Source: Nonomuraea dietziae (lineage in GTDB: Bacteria > Actinomycetota > Actinomycetes > Streptosporangiales > Streptosporangiaceae). Taken from it: a stretch of 64,000 nt of DNA. The position numbers were made by a program, and so were the translations under genes. Shown here piece after piece: positions 57,168-64,000 of this stretch; position 1 is the stretch's first letter, and each line of letters begins with the position of its first letter. The notes beneath the pieces are model-generated. The model was not told where the DNA came from. It saw nothing but the letters and a program-made list of their open reading frames with translations, and ran no database searches. The DNA is taken from assembly GCF_014195505.1 (NCBI RefSeq), contig NZ_JACIBV010000001.1, positions 1,240,001-1,304,000 of the forward strand, written 5' to 3'.

Positions 57168-58766
57168 CTACGGCACGGCGGTGAAGGAGCTGTCGGCGCG
57201 GAAGGCCGGCGTGTCCTGACGCTGATCCAGCCAGAGCTGGCGATGGCGGTGGCGGACGACCCGGTCCGGGTAGTTGACCGACTCCAGCGTGACGGAGCCG
57301 CTCGTGGAGCCTGCCCTGGCCAGGAAGGTCGCGTCGCGCTCGAAGAGGTCGGTCCCGTTCGGAGCGTCGAAACGGATCCTGTAGTTCCTGTGCCTGAGGT
57401 AACGGCCGTCGGGGGCGACGAAGGAGTAGCCTTCACCGGCGAGTCCAGGCACGATCGTGAACGCGATGGCCGTGCTGTCGAGATGGCCCAGGCCGTCGCG
57501 CTCGCCGACCGACGCGCCGGTGAGGTTGACCGGCCGCAGCTTTCTGGCCGCCCCGATCGGCAGTGCGCCCGCAGGACGGTTCCTGGTGAAGGTCAGCGTG
57601 CCGAATCCGAGGTGGTCGTACTTGCTGCCTCCGTAGTCTCCGCCGCCGCCCTCCGGCGCCAGCCGCTCGGCGTACGCGCTGATGTGGGGCGCGTCCAGGC
57701 CCCTGCGCACGACGTAGTGGTTGTACACCAGGGCCCATACCGGGTCGTTCATGCCCCTGCCCGCCGCCGAGACGGTCGTCTGCTGCTGCGGCGCGCAGTT
57801 CCTGCCGTTTTCCCACCTGTAGGTGGTGAACGGTACGTCGTGGCCGAGGTTGTACTTGGCCACGTACTCGGCGCCCTTCATGAAGCGGTTGTCGGCGTAG
57901 CCGTACAGATCCACGCCCTGGTTCCAGGCCATCTCGCAGATCACGCCCATGAGGCCGACGCCGAGGCTGCTGTGCCCCTGGTCGCGACCGCTCTCCTGCC
58001 ACTGCCCGAGCCCGCCGGGGTGCAGGAAGGGCACCGCGCGCATGATCGAGCCGTTGCCCGCGCCGTGCTTGAAATACTCCACCGCCCGGCTGACCTTGGC
58101 GCCGTCGTCGGTGAGGACGCCGATGGCCAGGACAGAGGCCATGGCGCACAGGTCCCAGTTGGCCCAGTAGTTGGAGACGCAGGCGTCGTTGTGCCTGGTC
58201 AGGAACTGCTCGTTCAGCGGGTAGAAGACCTTCACCAGCATCGAGGCGAAGCGCTCGAAGTCGAAGCCCGGGTAGCCCCGCATGATCTCGGCGACGTTCG
58301 CCCACTGCCACCCTTGGATCCCCGCGGCAAGGAAGCGGTCGGCGTTGCCTGTGAGCGTCCGCAGGCTGCCTGACCAGGCGTTGAGGATCCTCGTCGCGGC
58401 GTCGCCGTGTGCCTTCTCGCCGCTGATCCTCCACCGCAGCGCGTTCTGGTAGGCGGCGGCCACGTCGACGCACATCTGGCCGACGTTCTGCCCTGTCCCC
58501 CCGCGGATGACGGTGGCGAGCGGGCGAGGCGTCCACGTGCTCCTGGAGCGCCCGTTGGCGACCAGCTTGTCCCATCCCGCCTTCCACGGCTGCGCGCCGG
58601 CGTTGACCTGAGCGGCCATCCGGTCGAAGTCGGCCTGGGTGTGCAGCAGTCCTGGATGCCGGAAGCCCGCGGCCTCGGCGCGGGCCGCGGGCGGCAGCAC
58701 AACGGCGGCTCCGGCGCCGATCAGGGCCGCCTTGAGCAGGCTGCGCCGGCTGGTCTGCGTGATCAT
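57168..58766 (-). CDS. Tat-exported polysaccharide lyase-like enzyme with AbfB domain
   Basis: A 532-residue secreted protein. The Tat signal RRSLLKAALIGAGAAVVLPP sits in the first 30 residues. Residues about 35-385 are an alginate-lyase-like alpha-toroid (RHPGLLHTQADFDRMAAQ ... CVSNYWANWDLCAMASVLAIGVL ... GRDQGHSSLGVGLMGVICEMAWNQGVDLYG), with His and Tyr in likely active positions. The last about 140 residues are an AbfB-type beta-trefoil (SYSFVAPDGRYLRHRNYRIRF; VNYPDRVVRHRHRQLWL) that binds arabinose- or uronate-type side chains. It is preceded by the membrane sigma fusion gene on the same strand, 73 bases apart. Confidence 0.88.
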   Translation of the reverse strand: MITQTSRRSLLKAALIGAGAAVVLPPAARAEAAGFRHPGLLHTQADFDRMAAQVNAGAQPWKAGWDKLVANGRSRSTWTPRPLATVIRGGTGQNVGQMCVDVAAAYQNALRWRISGEKAHGDAATRILNAWSGSLRTLTGNADRFLAAGIQGWQWANVAEIMRGYPGFDFERFASMLVKVFYPLNEQFLTRHNDACVSNYWANWDLCAMASVLAIGVLTDDGAKVSRAVEYFKHGAGNGSIMRAVPFLHPGGLGQWQESGRDQGHSSLGVGLMGVICEMAWNQGVDLYGYADNRFMKGAEYVAKYNLGHDVPFTTYRWENGRNCAPQQQTTVSAAGRGMNDPVWALVYNHYVVRRGLDAPHISAYAERLAPEGGGGDYGGSKYDHLGFGTLTFTRNRPAGALPIGAARKLRPVNLTGASVGERDGLGHLDSTAIAFTIVPGLAGEGYSFVAPDGRYLRHRNYRIRFDAPNGTDLFERDATFLARAGSTSGSVTLESVNYPDRVVRHRHRQLWLDQRQDTPAFRADSSFTAVP

Positions 58767-58839
58767 CTCAGTCCTTTCGTCACGGTCACTTCGGCACAGG
58801 AGACGAGAGAACCGGTTGCGGATAACACAAAATCGGGAT

Positions 58840-60534
58840 TCATACCTGACTGCGTTGGGGGACGCGGTGGGGATCGGCCGGCCGGGCCCTGGTGACGTAC
58901 TGGGGGACGGGGGCGCGGTCGTCACCGGTGTCACGGGTCAGGCCGTAGCGGACGATGCCCTTGGCCGGATCGGGCCTGGCGGTGAGGTCCGCCCAGACCT
59001 CGCGCCAGGTCCTGGGCGCCACCGACAGGTCGACGTCGGTGCCGCCCTCGTTGTTGTGCAGGGTGACGCTGCCGTCGAGGTAGTAGAACTCGTTCTGCCA
59101 CATCTGCTGGTGGCCCTTGGGCAGCCTGACGACGCCGGTGTCGGGAGCGCCCATCCAGGTGACGCCTGGCGCCTGCTCGTCGTCCATGCGCCGGCCGCCG
59201 CCCGAGGCGACGTGGAACAGCCTGCCCTTGAGCCCTGTCCAGGTGGCGGGCGGGAAGTGGCCGATCCTGTTGCGGTAGAGGATGCCCCACCTCACCCCGA
59301 TATAGCCCTTGCCGCTGATCGTGATGAAGTCCCCGCGGTGCGTCATGTGGGGGGCGCCGCCGTGCCGCGAATAGCCGTGTTTCCCGCTGATTCTCAGCGT
59401 TCCGGCGGCGCGTTCGGGCAGCGGGGCGGGCGGGCGGTTCCTGGGCGGAGCGTTGTCGACGACGTCGACCACGCTCCCGTAGCGGCTGCGCGTGCGGGTC
59501 CTGGCAGGGGTCGGCGTGGGCGAGGCGGCAGGCGGGGGCGAGGACGGAACGGCAGCGGTCGGCGAGGCTCGCGCCGGCGTGGGCGCAGGAGAGGAGGCTA
59601 CGGCTCGCGGCCTGGGCGCCTGGTCAGGCGGGAGGGTCTGGACGACCGCCGCGCCGCCCGCGATGACCGTGACTCCGATCGCGGCCACCGCGATCGGCTT
59701 GGTGGCCAGCGACGTGCCCGCCAACCCGGCGGCGGTCGCCGCCTTGCCCTTGACCAGCAGGCCCAGCGAGAGTCCTGCGGGGAGCGCCACCAGGCCGAGC
59801 CCGGCGAGCAGGCCCTCGACGGGCACGAGGTCGGCTCGCTGGTCGGCGCAGGTGCCGCACTCTCGCACATGCTTGGAGATCCGCTTGCGCCACAAAGAGC
59901 TCGGCGCGCCGTCCCAGCCGATCGTCACCTCGGCGAGCGCCCCGCAACGTGGTGACGCCGACACCGCCCGCACCACCGCGCGCGAGCCCTCCAGACGACG
60001 CTTCATCCGCTGGACGCGCACGGCCGCGTGCTGCTCGCTCACCCCCAGCCCCGCGGCGAGCTCGGCCCTGCTCAGCCGGCCCGCCACCTCCAGCCACCAC
60101 AGGGAGAGCACCTGCCTGTCGTCGGGATCGAGCCAGCGCGTCGCCTCAGCGGTCTCCTTGCGCTGCCCTGACAGGCCCAACTGGATGACCGTCACCCCGA
60201 CGAAGTCGGCACCCGCGTCGGCCATGCCGCGCACCTCGTCGAGGACGGAGTCGGCGGGCGTACGGGCGCGCTGCCAGTCCCGCACCTGGCTCATGGTGAT
60301 GGCGACCAGCCACGACCTGAAGCTCTCCGGATCACGCAGACCCGGCAGCCCGCCCACGACCCTGGCCATGGTCTCCTGGACCACGTCGTCCACGTCGGGA
60401 TGCCCGTCGAGCGCGCGGCCCGCGATGTTGTAGACGAGCGGCAGATGGTCCCTGACCAGCTCATCGACGGCCGCGCCGTCACCACTCCTCGCCGCGAGAA
60501 CCGTGTCGACCTCGTACGTCGGCTGCGTGTACAC
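58840..60534 (-). CDS. ECF sigma factor fused to a zinc-anti-sigma motif, membrane segment and C-terminal sensor-like domain
   Basis: A 564-residue fusion. Residues 8-90 are sigma region 2 (LVRDHLPLVYNIAGRALDGHPDVDDVVQETMARVV) and 130-185 are region 4. A Hx3CxxC motif (His222, Cys226, Cys229) follows, as in zinc-binding anti-sigma factors. Hydrophobic stretches lie at about 241-262 and 279-299, then a Pro/Thr/Ala-rich linker (301-350), then about 190 residues of unfamiliar sequence (GDFITISGKGYIGVRWG; GHQQMWQNEFYYLDGSVTLHN). If only one segment crosses the membrane, the C-terminal domain is outside. Likely target: the lyase just downstream. Confidence 0.85.
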   Translation of the reverse strand: MYTQPTYEVDTVLAARSGDGAAVDELVRDHLPLVYNIAGRALDGHPDVDDVVQETMARVVGGLPGLRDPESFRSWLVAITMSQVRDWQRARTPADSVLDEVRGMADAGADFVGVTVIQLGLSGQRKETAEATRWLDPDDRQVLSLWWLEVAGRLSRAELAAGLGVSEQHAAVRVQRMKRRLEGSRAVVRAVSASPRCGALAEVTIGWDGAPSSLWRKRISKHVRECGTCADQRADLVPVEGLLAGLGLVALPAGLSLGLLVKGKAATAAGLAGTSLATKPIAVAAIGVTVIAGGAAVVQTLPPDQAPRPRAVASSPAPTPARASPTAAVPSSPPPAASPTPTPARTRTRSRYGSVVDVVDNAPPRNRPPAPLPERAAGTLRISGKHGYSRHGGAPHMTHRGDFITISGKGYIGVRWGILYRNRIGHFPPATWTGLKGRLFHVASGGGRRMDDEQAPGVTWMGAPDTGVVRLPKGHQQMWQNEFYYLDGSVTLHNNEGGTDVDLSVAPRTWREVWADLTARPDPAKGIVRYGLTRDTGDDRAPVPQYVTRARPADPHRVPQRSQV

Positions 60535-60809
60535 CCATCCCCTCCGTCACTTCACACACAGGAGACGTAGCAGCATCCTCTAAATACCAGGAAATGTCAG
60601 ATTGGGCGTTTGTCGCGTGCGCCTGCTCGCACGGTTCAGCTGCCGGGTCGCCCGATCTCGGATGCCTCCGACATGCGGTTCCTGGGAGAGCTCGCCGCAT
60701 CGCTCAGCGCACTCACGGTGTGCCCGCCGGCGTGCGAGTCGTGACGTTGCCGGTCAACGAAGGCATCCCGCAAGGCCGCAACGCCGGCGCCGATGCACTG
60801 GCCGGCGCC

Positions 60810-61082
60810 CGCGAGCCGCATGAGGGCGGGACGTGGATCTGCCGACGTGACGAGGGGCTGCGGCTGCCCTACGACGCGATCATCGAGAGGACGGCAGACG
60901 GGATCCCGTACCTGGTGCCGGAGGTGGTGCTGCTGTTCAAGGCGAAGGCGTCGCGGCCCAAGGATCAGGCGGACTTCGACGGGGTGTTGCCGCTGCTGGG
61001 CCGGGCACGGCGGGACCTCCTTGGTGAGTAGCTGGAGCGCGTGCACCCCGGGCATCCGTGGCTGGCGGAGCTGGCGGGTTGA
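60810..61082 (+). pseudogene. Nucleotidyltransferase-like gene remnant
   Basis: The fragment EPHEGGTWICRRDEGLRLPY ... VPEVVLLFKAKASRPKDQADFDGVLPLL ... then, after an in-frame TAG at 61029, LERVHPGHPWLAELAG and a final TGA, is the C-terminal third of an actinobacterial AadA/LnuA-like nucleotidyltransferase. The catalytic N-terminal two-thirds are missing. The upstream 270 bases show nothing recognisable. It is dead on two counts. Confidence 0.8.
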
Positions 61083-61269
61083 GTGCGCGGGCCGTGCCTG
61101 GATCGTACGGTTACCTCCCTGCCCCACGGCGGCCGTGTGCTTCCGGGATGCGGCCGAACCCGATGGCCCGTCTCGAAAGTGCGACCCGTCACATTGAGCA
61201 CGACTCGTGGGTGGGGGCCGACAGCCGGTGGTAGTCATGATCACACCAATGGCCATCGAAAGGACATTC

Positions 61270-61692
61270 GTGCGCACACGTAAGCTGGCGACCCTCCTGG
61301 CCGGCGCGGCCCTTGCCGTCTCTACCACGCTGGTGGTGGGCGCCGCTCCGGCCAGCGCCGCCGGCCCCTGTGGCAGCAGCTACTCCAGGGTCGGCGTTTA
61401 CCCCATCTCCAGAGGAGACGGGACCCGCACGGGCACGCTGGAGGTGTACTACAGCTCCAGCGCCCGAAAGAACTGCGCCCTGACCTACGGCTACGGCCCC
61501 TACGCCAACACCAGGAGCTGGAAGCGAGTCACGATCTCGAGAGGCGACGGCAGCGGGGAACAGACCAATGCCGGGGAGTTCACCTACTACGCGGGCCCGG
61601 TGTACGTCTCGGCGCCCGGGCAGTGCATTGACGTTGCGGGAACGGTACCGGCCTGGGTGACCCGCGAGCTCGACAACGTGCACTGCGGCTGA
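61270..61692 (+). CDS. Small secreted protein, spore-associated-protein-like
   Basis: A 140-residue exported protein. With the GTG at 61270 (AAAGGA five bases upstream), the signal peptide is RTRKLATLLAGAALAVSTTLVVGAAPASA, then a mature chain of about 110 residues with four Cys (GPCGSSY; KNCALTY; PGQCIDVAG; NVHCG), probably two disulfides. The pattern ending GQCIDVAG ... TRELDNVHCG resembles Streptomyces spore-associated protein A-like small secreted proteins. The function is unknown. A start at ATG 61249 is less likely. Confidence 0.82.
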   Translation: MRTRKLATLLAGAALAVSTTLVVGAAPASAAGPCGSSYSRVGVYPISRGDGTRTGTLEVYYSSSARKNCALTYGYGPYANTRSWKRVTISRGDGSGEQTNAGEFTYYAGPVYVSAPGQCIDVAGTVPAWVTRELDNVHCG

Positions 61693-61704
61693 TCTCCCGC
61701 CATG

Positions 61705-61734
61705 ACGAAGGCCCGCCGCGCGGCGGGCCTTCGT
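61705..61734. terminator. Terminator between the secreted protein and FtsX-like genes
   Basis: A perfect 30-base palindrome (ACGAAGGCCCGCCGC and its complement), 12 bases after the stop of the secreted protein gene; the last four central bases form the loop. It also faces the convergent permease gene. Confidence 0.92.
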
Positions 61735-61836
61735 GCTGCTACCGGCCTTCGGCTGGGCCTGCTCGGCGGCGTCTGCGGCCTCCTGGAGGACCGCCTTCAC
61801 CGCTCCGCCGGTACGCCGCCCTCCGGAAAGGGCCGA

Positions 61837-63621
61837 TCACGCTGTTTCCGCGCTGAGGGCCTGCGCCACGGGCCGGCGGGCCGCCAGGCGGGCGGGCAGG
61901 GCGGTGAGCGCCGCCGTCGCCAGGACAGTCGCGAGCGCGGCGCCGAGCAGCCAGAAGGCGGGGGGTTCCACCGCGTTCCTGGCGGCGAAGAGCGAGAGCA
62001 GGCCGATGCCCAGAGGGACGCCGATGATGGCGCCGGGCAGGCTGGGCAGGAGCTGGGCGGTGGACAGTCCCGCGGAGACCTGTCCCGGGGTGGCGCCGAG
62101 CGTACGTGCGACGGCCATGTTCGCCCGGGCCTCCATGGCAGTGGTCCAGGTGAAGGTGATGGTGTTCACGACGGCCAGTGTGATCAGCAGGATGGTGACG
62201 GCGAGCATCAGCCGGCGGTCGTGCTCGCCGCGCAGGTTGGGCAGGGCGGAGGAGCCGTCCAGGCCGTAGCCCCTCTCCGGCTGGGCGTAGAGGGTCAGCA
62301 GGGCGACGATCGCGATCACTGTGGTGGCGGTGGAACACGCCTGCAGCACGGCGCGGCCCGGCCGGCGGGCGGTCAGCCGCAGCCCGAGCAGCAGCGGCGT
62401 GGGCAGCAGCGCGGACAGCGCGGTGAGCCAGGGCCGGTGGCGGGGCTGGTGCGCCGTGGCGGACAGCGCCGTGACGGTCGCCGTACGCATGGACCATAGC
62501 GTGGGACGCAGGGTGGACAGCATCGCCACCGCCACGGCGAGGACGGTCGCCGCGGCAACGATGGCGCCGCCGAGCCCGACCGCGTCGCCGATCCGGCTGG
62601 CGGTGGGGCTGGCGATCGCGGGCACGGTCAGGCGGGCGATCACCAGCCCCAGCGCGTCTGCGACCAGCGCCAGCGCCAGGTACTCGGTGAGCAGGACGGC
62701 GGCGATCAGACCAGGGGCGGCGCCGACGGCCTTGAGCAGCCCGGCCCGGCGCGTCTGCTCGACGGCGCGTCCCGCGGCCAGCGCCGCCACTCCGGTGATG
62801 GCCAGGAAGCTGAGCAGCCAGCTGCCGACGACCAGGATCGGCTGGCTGTCTCTGAGGATGACCAGGTCCTGGTTGGCGTTGAACTGCCAGGAGTGGAAGG
62901 TCATGGCGGAGTCGTGGTGGGCGTCGAGGAAGGCCTGCGTGGCCTCGGGGTCGCGCAGCCTGAGGTCCATGGCCGAGGTCACCGGGAGATCGTGGGACGA
63001 CGCCAGTGTCCGGGCATCTGATCGGGTCATCCAGGCCAGGCCGCTGTAGTCGCTGGGGCCGCCGCCCGGGCCGATCTGCGCCGCCCACGGGTAGATGGAG
63101 GTGGCCGCGGTCACGGCGATCCCGACGACGGGGTACGACCGGCCGGCGATGGTGACCCGGTCGCCGACGCCGACGCCCAGCGCTGTGGCGAAGCCGCGTT
63201 CGAGGACCGTGCCGCCGGAGCGTACCCACTGCCCCGAGGTCACCAGCGGCCGGTTGACCGTGCCGGGCCTCTCGGCGAAGCCGTGCACCACCACCGGGGA
63301 CGCGGTGGAATCGCGCGTGGTGAGGTCGGCGTAGACGATGCGATAGGGGCCATGGTGGGCGATGACTTCTGGCTCGTTCGCCAGCGAGGTCAGGGCTGAG
63401 GTCACGGCGGGGCCCGTGTCGCCGGAGAGCGCCACCACGTCCGGCCCGGCGGTGGCCGCGCGGGTCTGCTCGTACAGCGCGTCGCTCACGCCGCGCAGGG
63501 ACAGGCCCAGTGCCAGGGTGGCGGTGGCCACGGTGACGGCGAGCAGGAGCATCACGGCCTGGACCTTGTGCCGCCGCACGTCAGCCAGCACCAGACGCAC
63601 GACGAGCACGATGGAGCCCAT
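61837..63621 (-). CDS. FtsX-like ABC transporter permease
   Basis: A 594-residue permease. One helix at residues 15-40 (HKVQAVMLLLAVTVATATLALGL) is followed by a large outer domain (MacB_PCD-like, about 45-245) and then three helices (VGSWLLSFLAITGVAALAAGR; ...) plus a further set at the C terminus (MLAVTILLITLAVVNTITFTWTTAMEARANMAVARTLGATPGQV). The FtsX-like helices occur twice, so it is a single-chain duplicated type. With the ATP-binding protein encoded five bases upstream it forms an exporter or mechanotransmission complex of the MacB/LolCDE class. Confidence 0.9.
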   Translation of the reverse strand: MGSIVLVVRLVLADVRRHKVQAVMLLLAVTVATATLALGLSLRGVSDALYEQTRAATAGPDVVALSGDTGPAVTSALTSLANEPEVIAHHGPYRIVYADLTTRDSTASPVVVHGFAERPGTVNRPLVTSGQWVRSGGTVLERGFATALGVGVGDRVTIAGRSYPVVGIAVTAATSIYPWAAQIGPGGGPSDYSGLAWMTRSDARTLASSHDLPVTSAMDLRLRDPEATQAFLDAHHDSAMTFHSWQFNANQDLVILRDSQPILVVGSWLLSFLAITGVAALAAGRAVEQTRRAGLLKAVGAAPGLIAAVLLTEYLALALVADALGLVIARLTVPAIASPTASRIGDAVGLGGAIVAAATVLAVAVAMLSTLRPTLWSMRTATVTALSATAHQPRHRPWLTALSALLPTPLLLGLRLTARRPGRAVLQACSTATTVIAIVALLTLYAQPERGYGLDGSSALPNLRGEHDRRLMLAVTILLITLAVVNTITFTWTTAMEARANMAVARTLGATPGQVSAGLSTAQLLPSLPGAIIGVPLGIGLLSLFAARNAVEPPAFWLLGAALATVLATAALTALPARLAARRPVAQALSAETA

Positions 63622-63626
63622 GACGT

Positions 63627-64000
63627 TCAGCCCCCCAGCCCGATCAGCCCGCCGAGGCCGCCCGTGTGGGAGCCGTCCAGCCTGGTGTCGTCGACGAACA
63701 TCCCGTCGCGCATGGAGACCAGCCGATCCGCCGTGGCCGCCACCCGCTCGTCATGCGTGACGATCACGAAGGTCTGTCCAGCCGCACGCAGCTCCTGGAA
63801 GATCCTCAGCACGTCGAGGGTCGCCGCGGTGTCGAGGTTGCCGGTCGGCTCGTCGGCCAGGACGACCAGCGGGTCGTTGACCAGCGCGCGAGCGACGGCG
63901 ACCCGCTGACGCTGCCCACCCGACAGTTGCGAGGGCAGGTGCCGGGCGCGCGCGGCGAGCCCGACCCGTTCCAGCAGCAGGCCCGCGCGTCGCCTGGCCT
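63627..64000 (-). CDS. ABC transporter ATP-binding protein (partial, runs off the window)
   Basis: The last about 124 residues of a MacB/LolD-type ATPase: signature [15 protein letters not shown], Walker [14 protein letters not shown], then a switch region [27 protein letters not shown]. Walker A is beyond the window. It is the first gene of an operon with the permease at 61837-63621. Confidence 0.93.
   Translation of the reverse strand, partial: ARRRAGLLLERVGLAARARHLPSQLSGGQRQRVAVARALVNDPLVVLADEPTGNLDTAATLDVLRIFQELRAAGQTFVIVTHDERVAATADRLVSMRDGMFVDDTRLDGSHTGGLGGLIGLGG

Noticed and set aside
1..64000. tRNA or rRNA genes, CRISPR arrays, phage genes, replication origins
   Set aside because: I looked for cloverleaf-like GGTTCGA loops, regular spaced repeats, integrase or capsid-like genes and DnaA boxes and saw none I could defend.

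Overview
The window is about 64 kb of high-GC, gene-dense chromosome from an actinomycete. GTG starts are frequent, and there is an F420-type LLM oxidoreductase, a CU044_5270-family protein downstream of an ECF sigma factor, an MPT53-like thioredoxin lipoprotein with a CcdA partner, and several DUF families typical of actinomycetes (DUF1206, DUF2795, DUF4142, YibE/F). The overall flavour is Streptosporangiaceae (Nonomuraea-like), but that is an inference and no rRNA or marker gene is present to prove it. I saw no tRNA, rRNA, CRISPR array, prophage or biosynthetic megacluster. It looks like a chromosomal accessory region rather than a plasmid.

Layout. 1-8.1 kb: end of an MFS exporter, a MarR/hydrolase/cupin unit, then a TetR-amidohydrolase operon facing an NCS1 permease/C45 acyltransferase-like/MarR group that looks like an uptake and hydrolysis locus for an unknown amide or nucleobase-like compound. 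8.2-12.7 kb: a lipid-phosphate group (glycerophosphodiesterase, diacylglycerol-kinase-like enzyme, two overlapping PAP2 phosphatases) and a DUF1206 membrane protein. 12.8-15.2 kb: an intact IS5-family element, an AlkA-like glycosylase and a decayed serine hydrolase. 15.2-30.8 kb: many small regulator/target pairs (TetR-metallo-beta-lactamase, acyltransferase, LLM oxidoreductase, YibE/F, HMA/SnoaL, ArsR, RidA, NIPSNAP, GlxA, LysE, LacI). 31-36.7 kb: two MFS exporters, a WYL regulator, an FAD oxidoreductase and an ArsR-like regulator. 36.9-44.9 kb: DUF2795, a TerC-family protein behind a yybP-ykoY (Mn2+) riboswitch, a type II NADH dehydrogenase, secreted proteins, and a NarL-type two-component system opposite an ABC transporter. 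44.9-54.3 kb: more regulator/enzyme pairs, the MPT53/CcdA thiol-redox pair and exonuclease III. 54.3-64 kb: an ECF operon, a frameshifted esterase, a polysaccharide-lyase-like secreted enzyme preceded by a membrane-anchored sigma-factor fusion, a decayed nucleotidyltransferase, and an ABC transporter that runs off the end.

Regulation is the theme. About 18 of 72 genes encode transcription regulators, most of them one-component regulators divergent from, or in an operon with, the gene they probably control, and many have a clear inverted repeat in the shared promoter. The most notable signals are: (1) a single polypeptide joining an ECF sigma factor, a Hx3CxxC anti-sigma-like motif, membrane segment(s), a Pro-rich linker and a novel C-terminal domain, encoded just upstream of a Tat-exported polysaccharide lyase; (2) eight tandem copies of an 18-bp repeat exactly at the histidine kinase/response regulator junction; (3) twin LacI operators in front of an orphan 66-aa gene; (4) a riboswitch in which the 3' strand of P1 is also the anti-Shine-Dalgarno strand; (5) a transposase start site buried in a hairpin.
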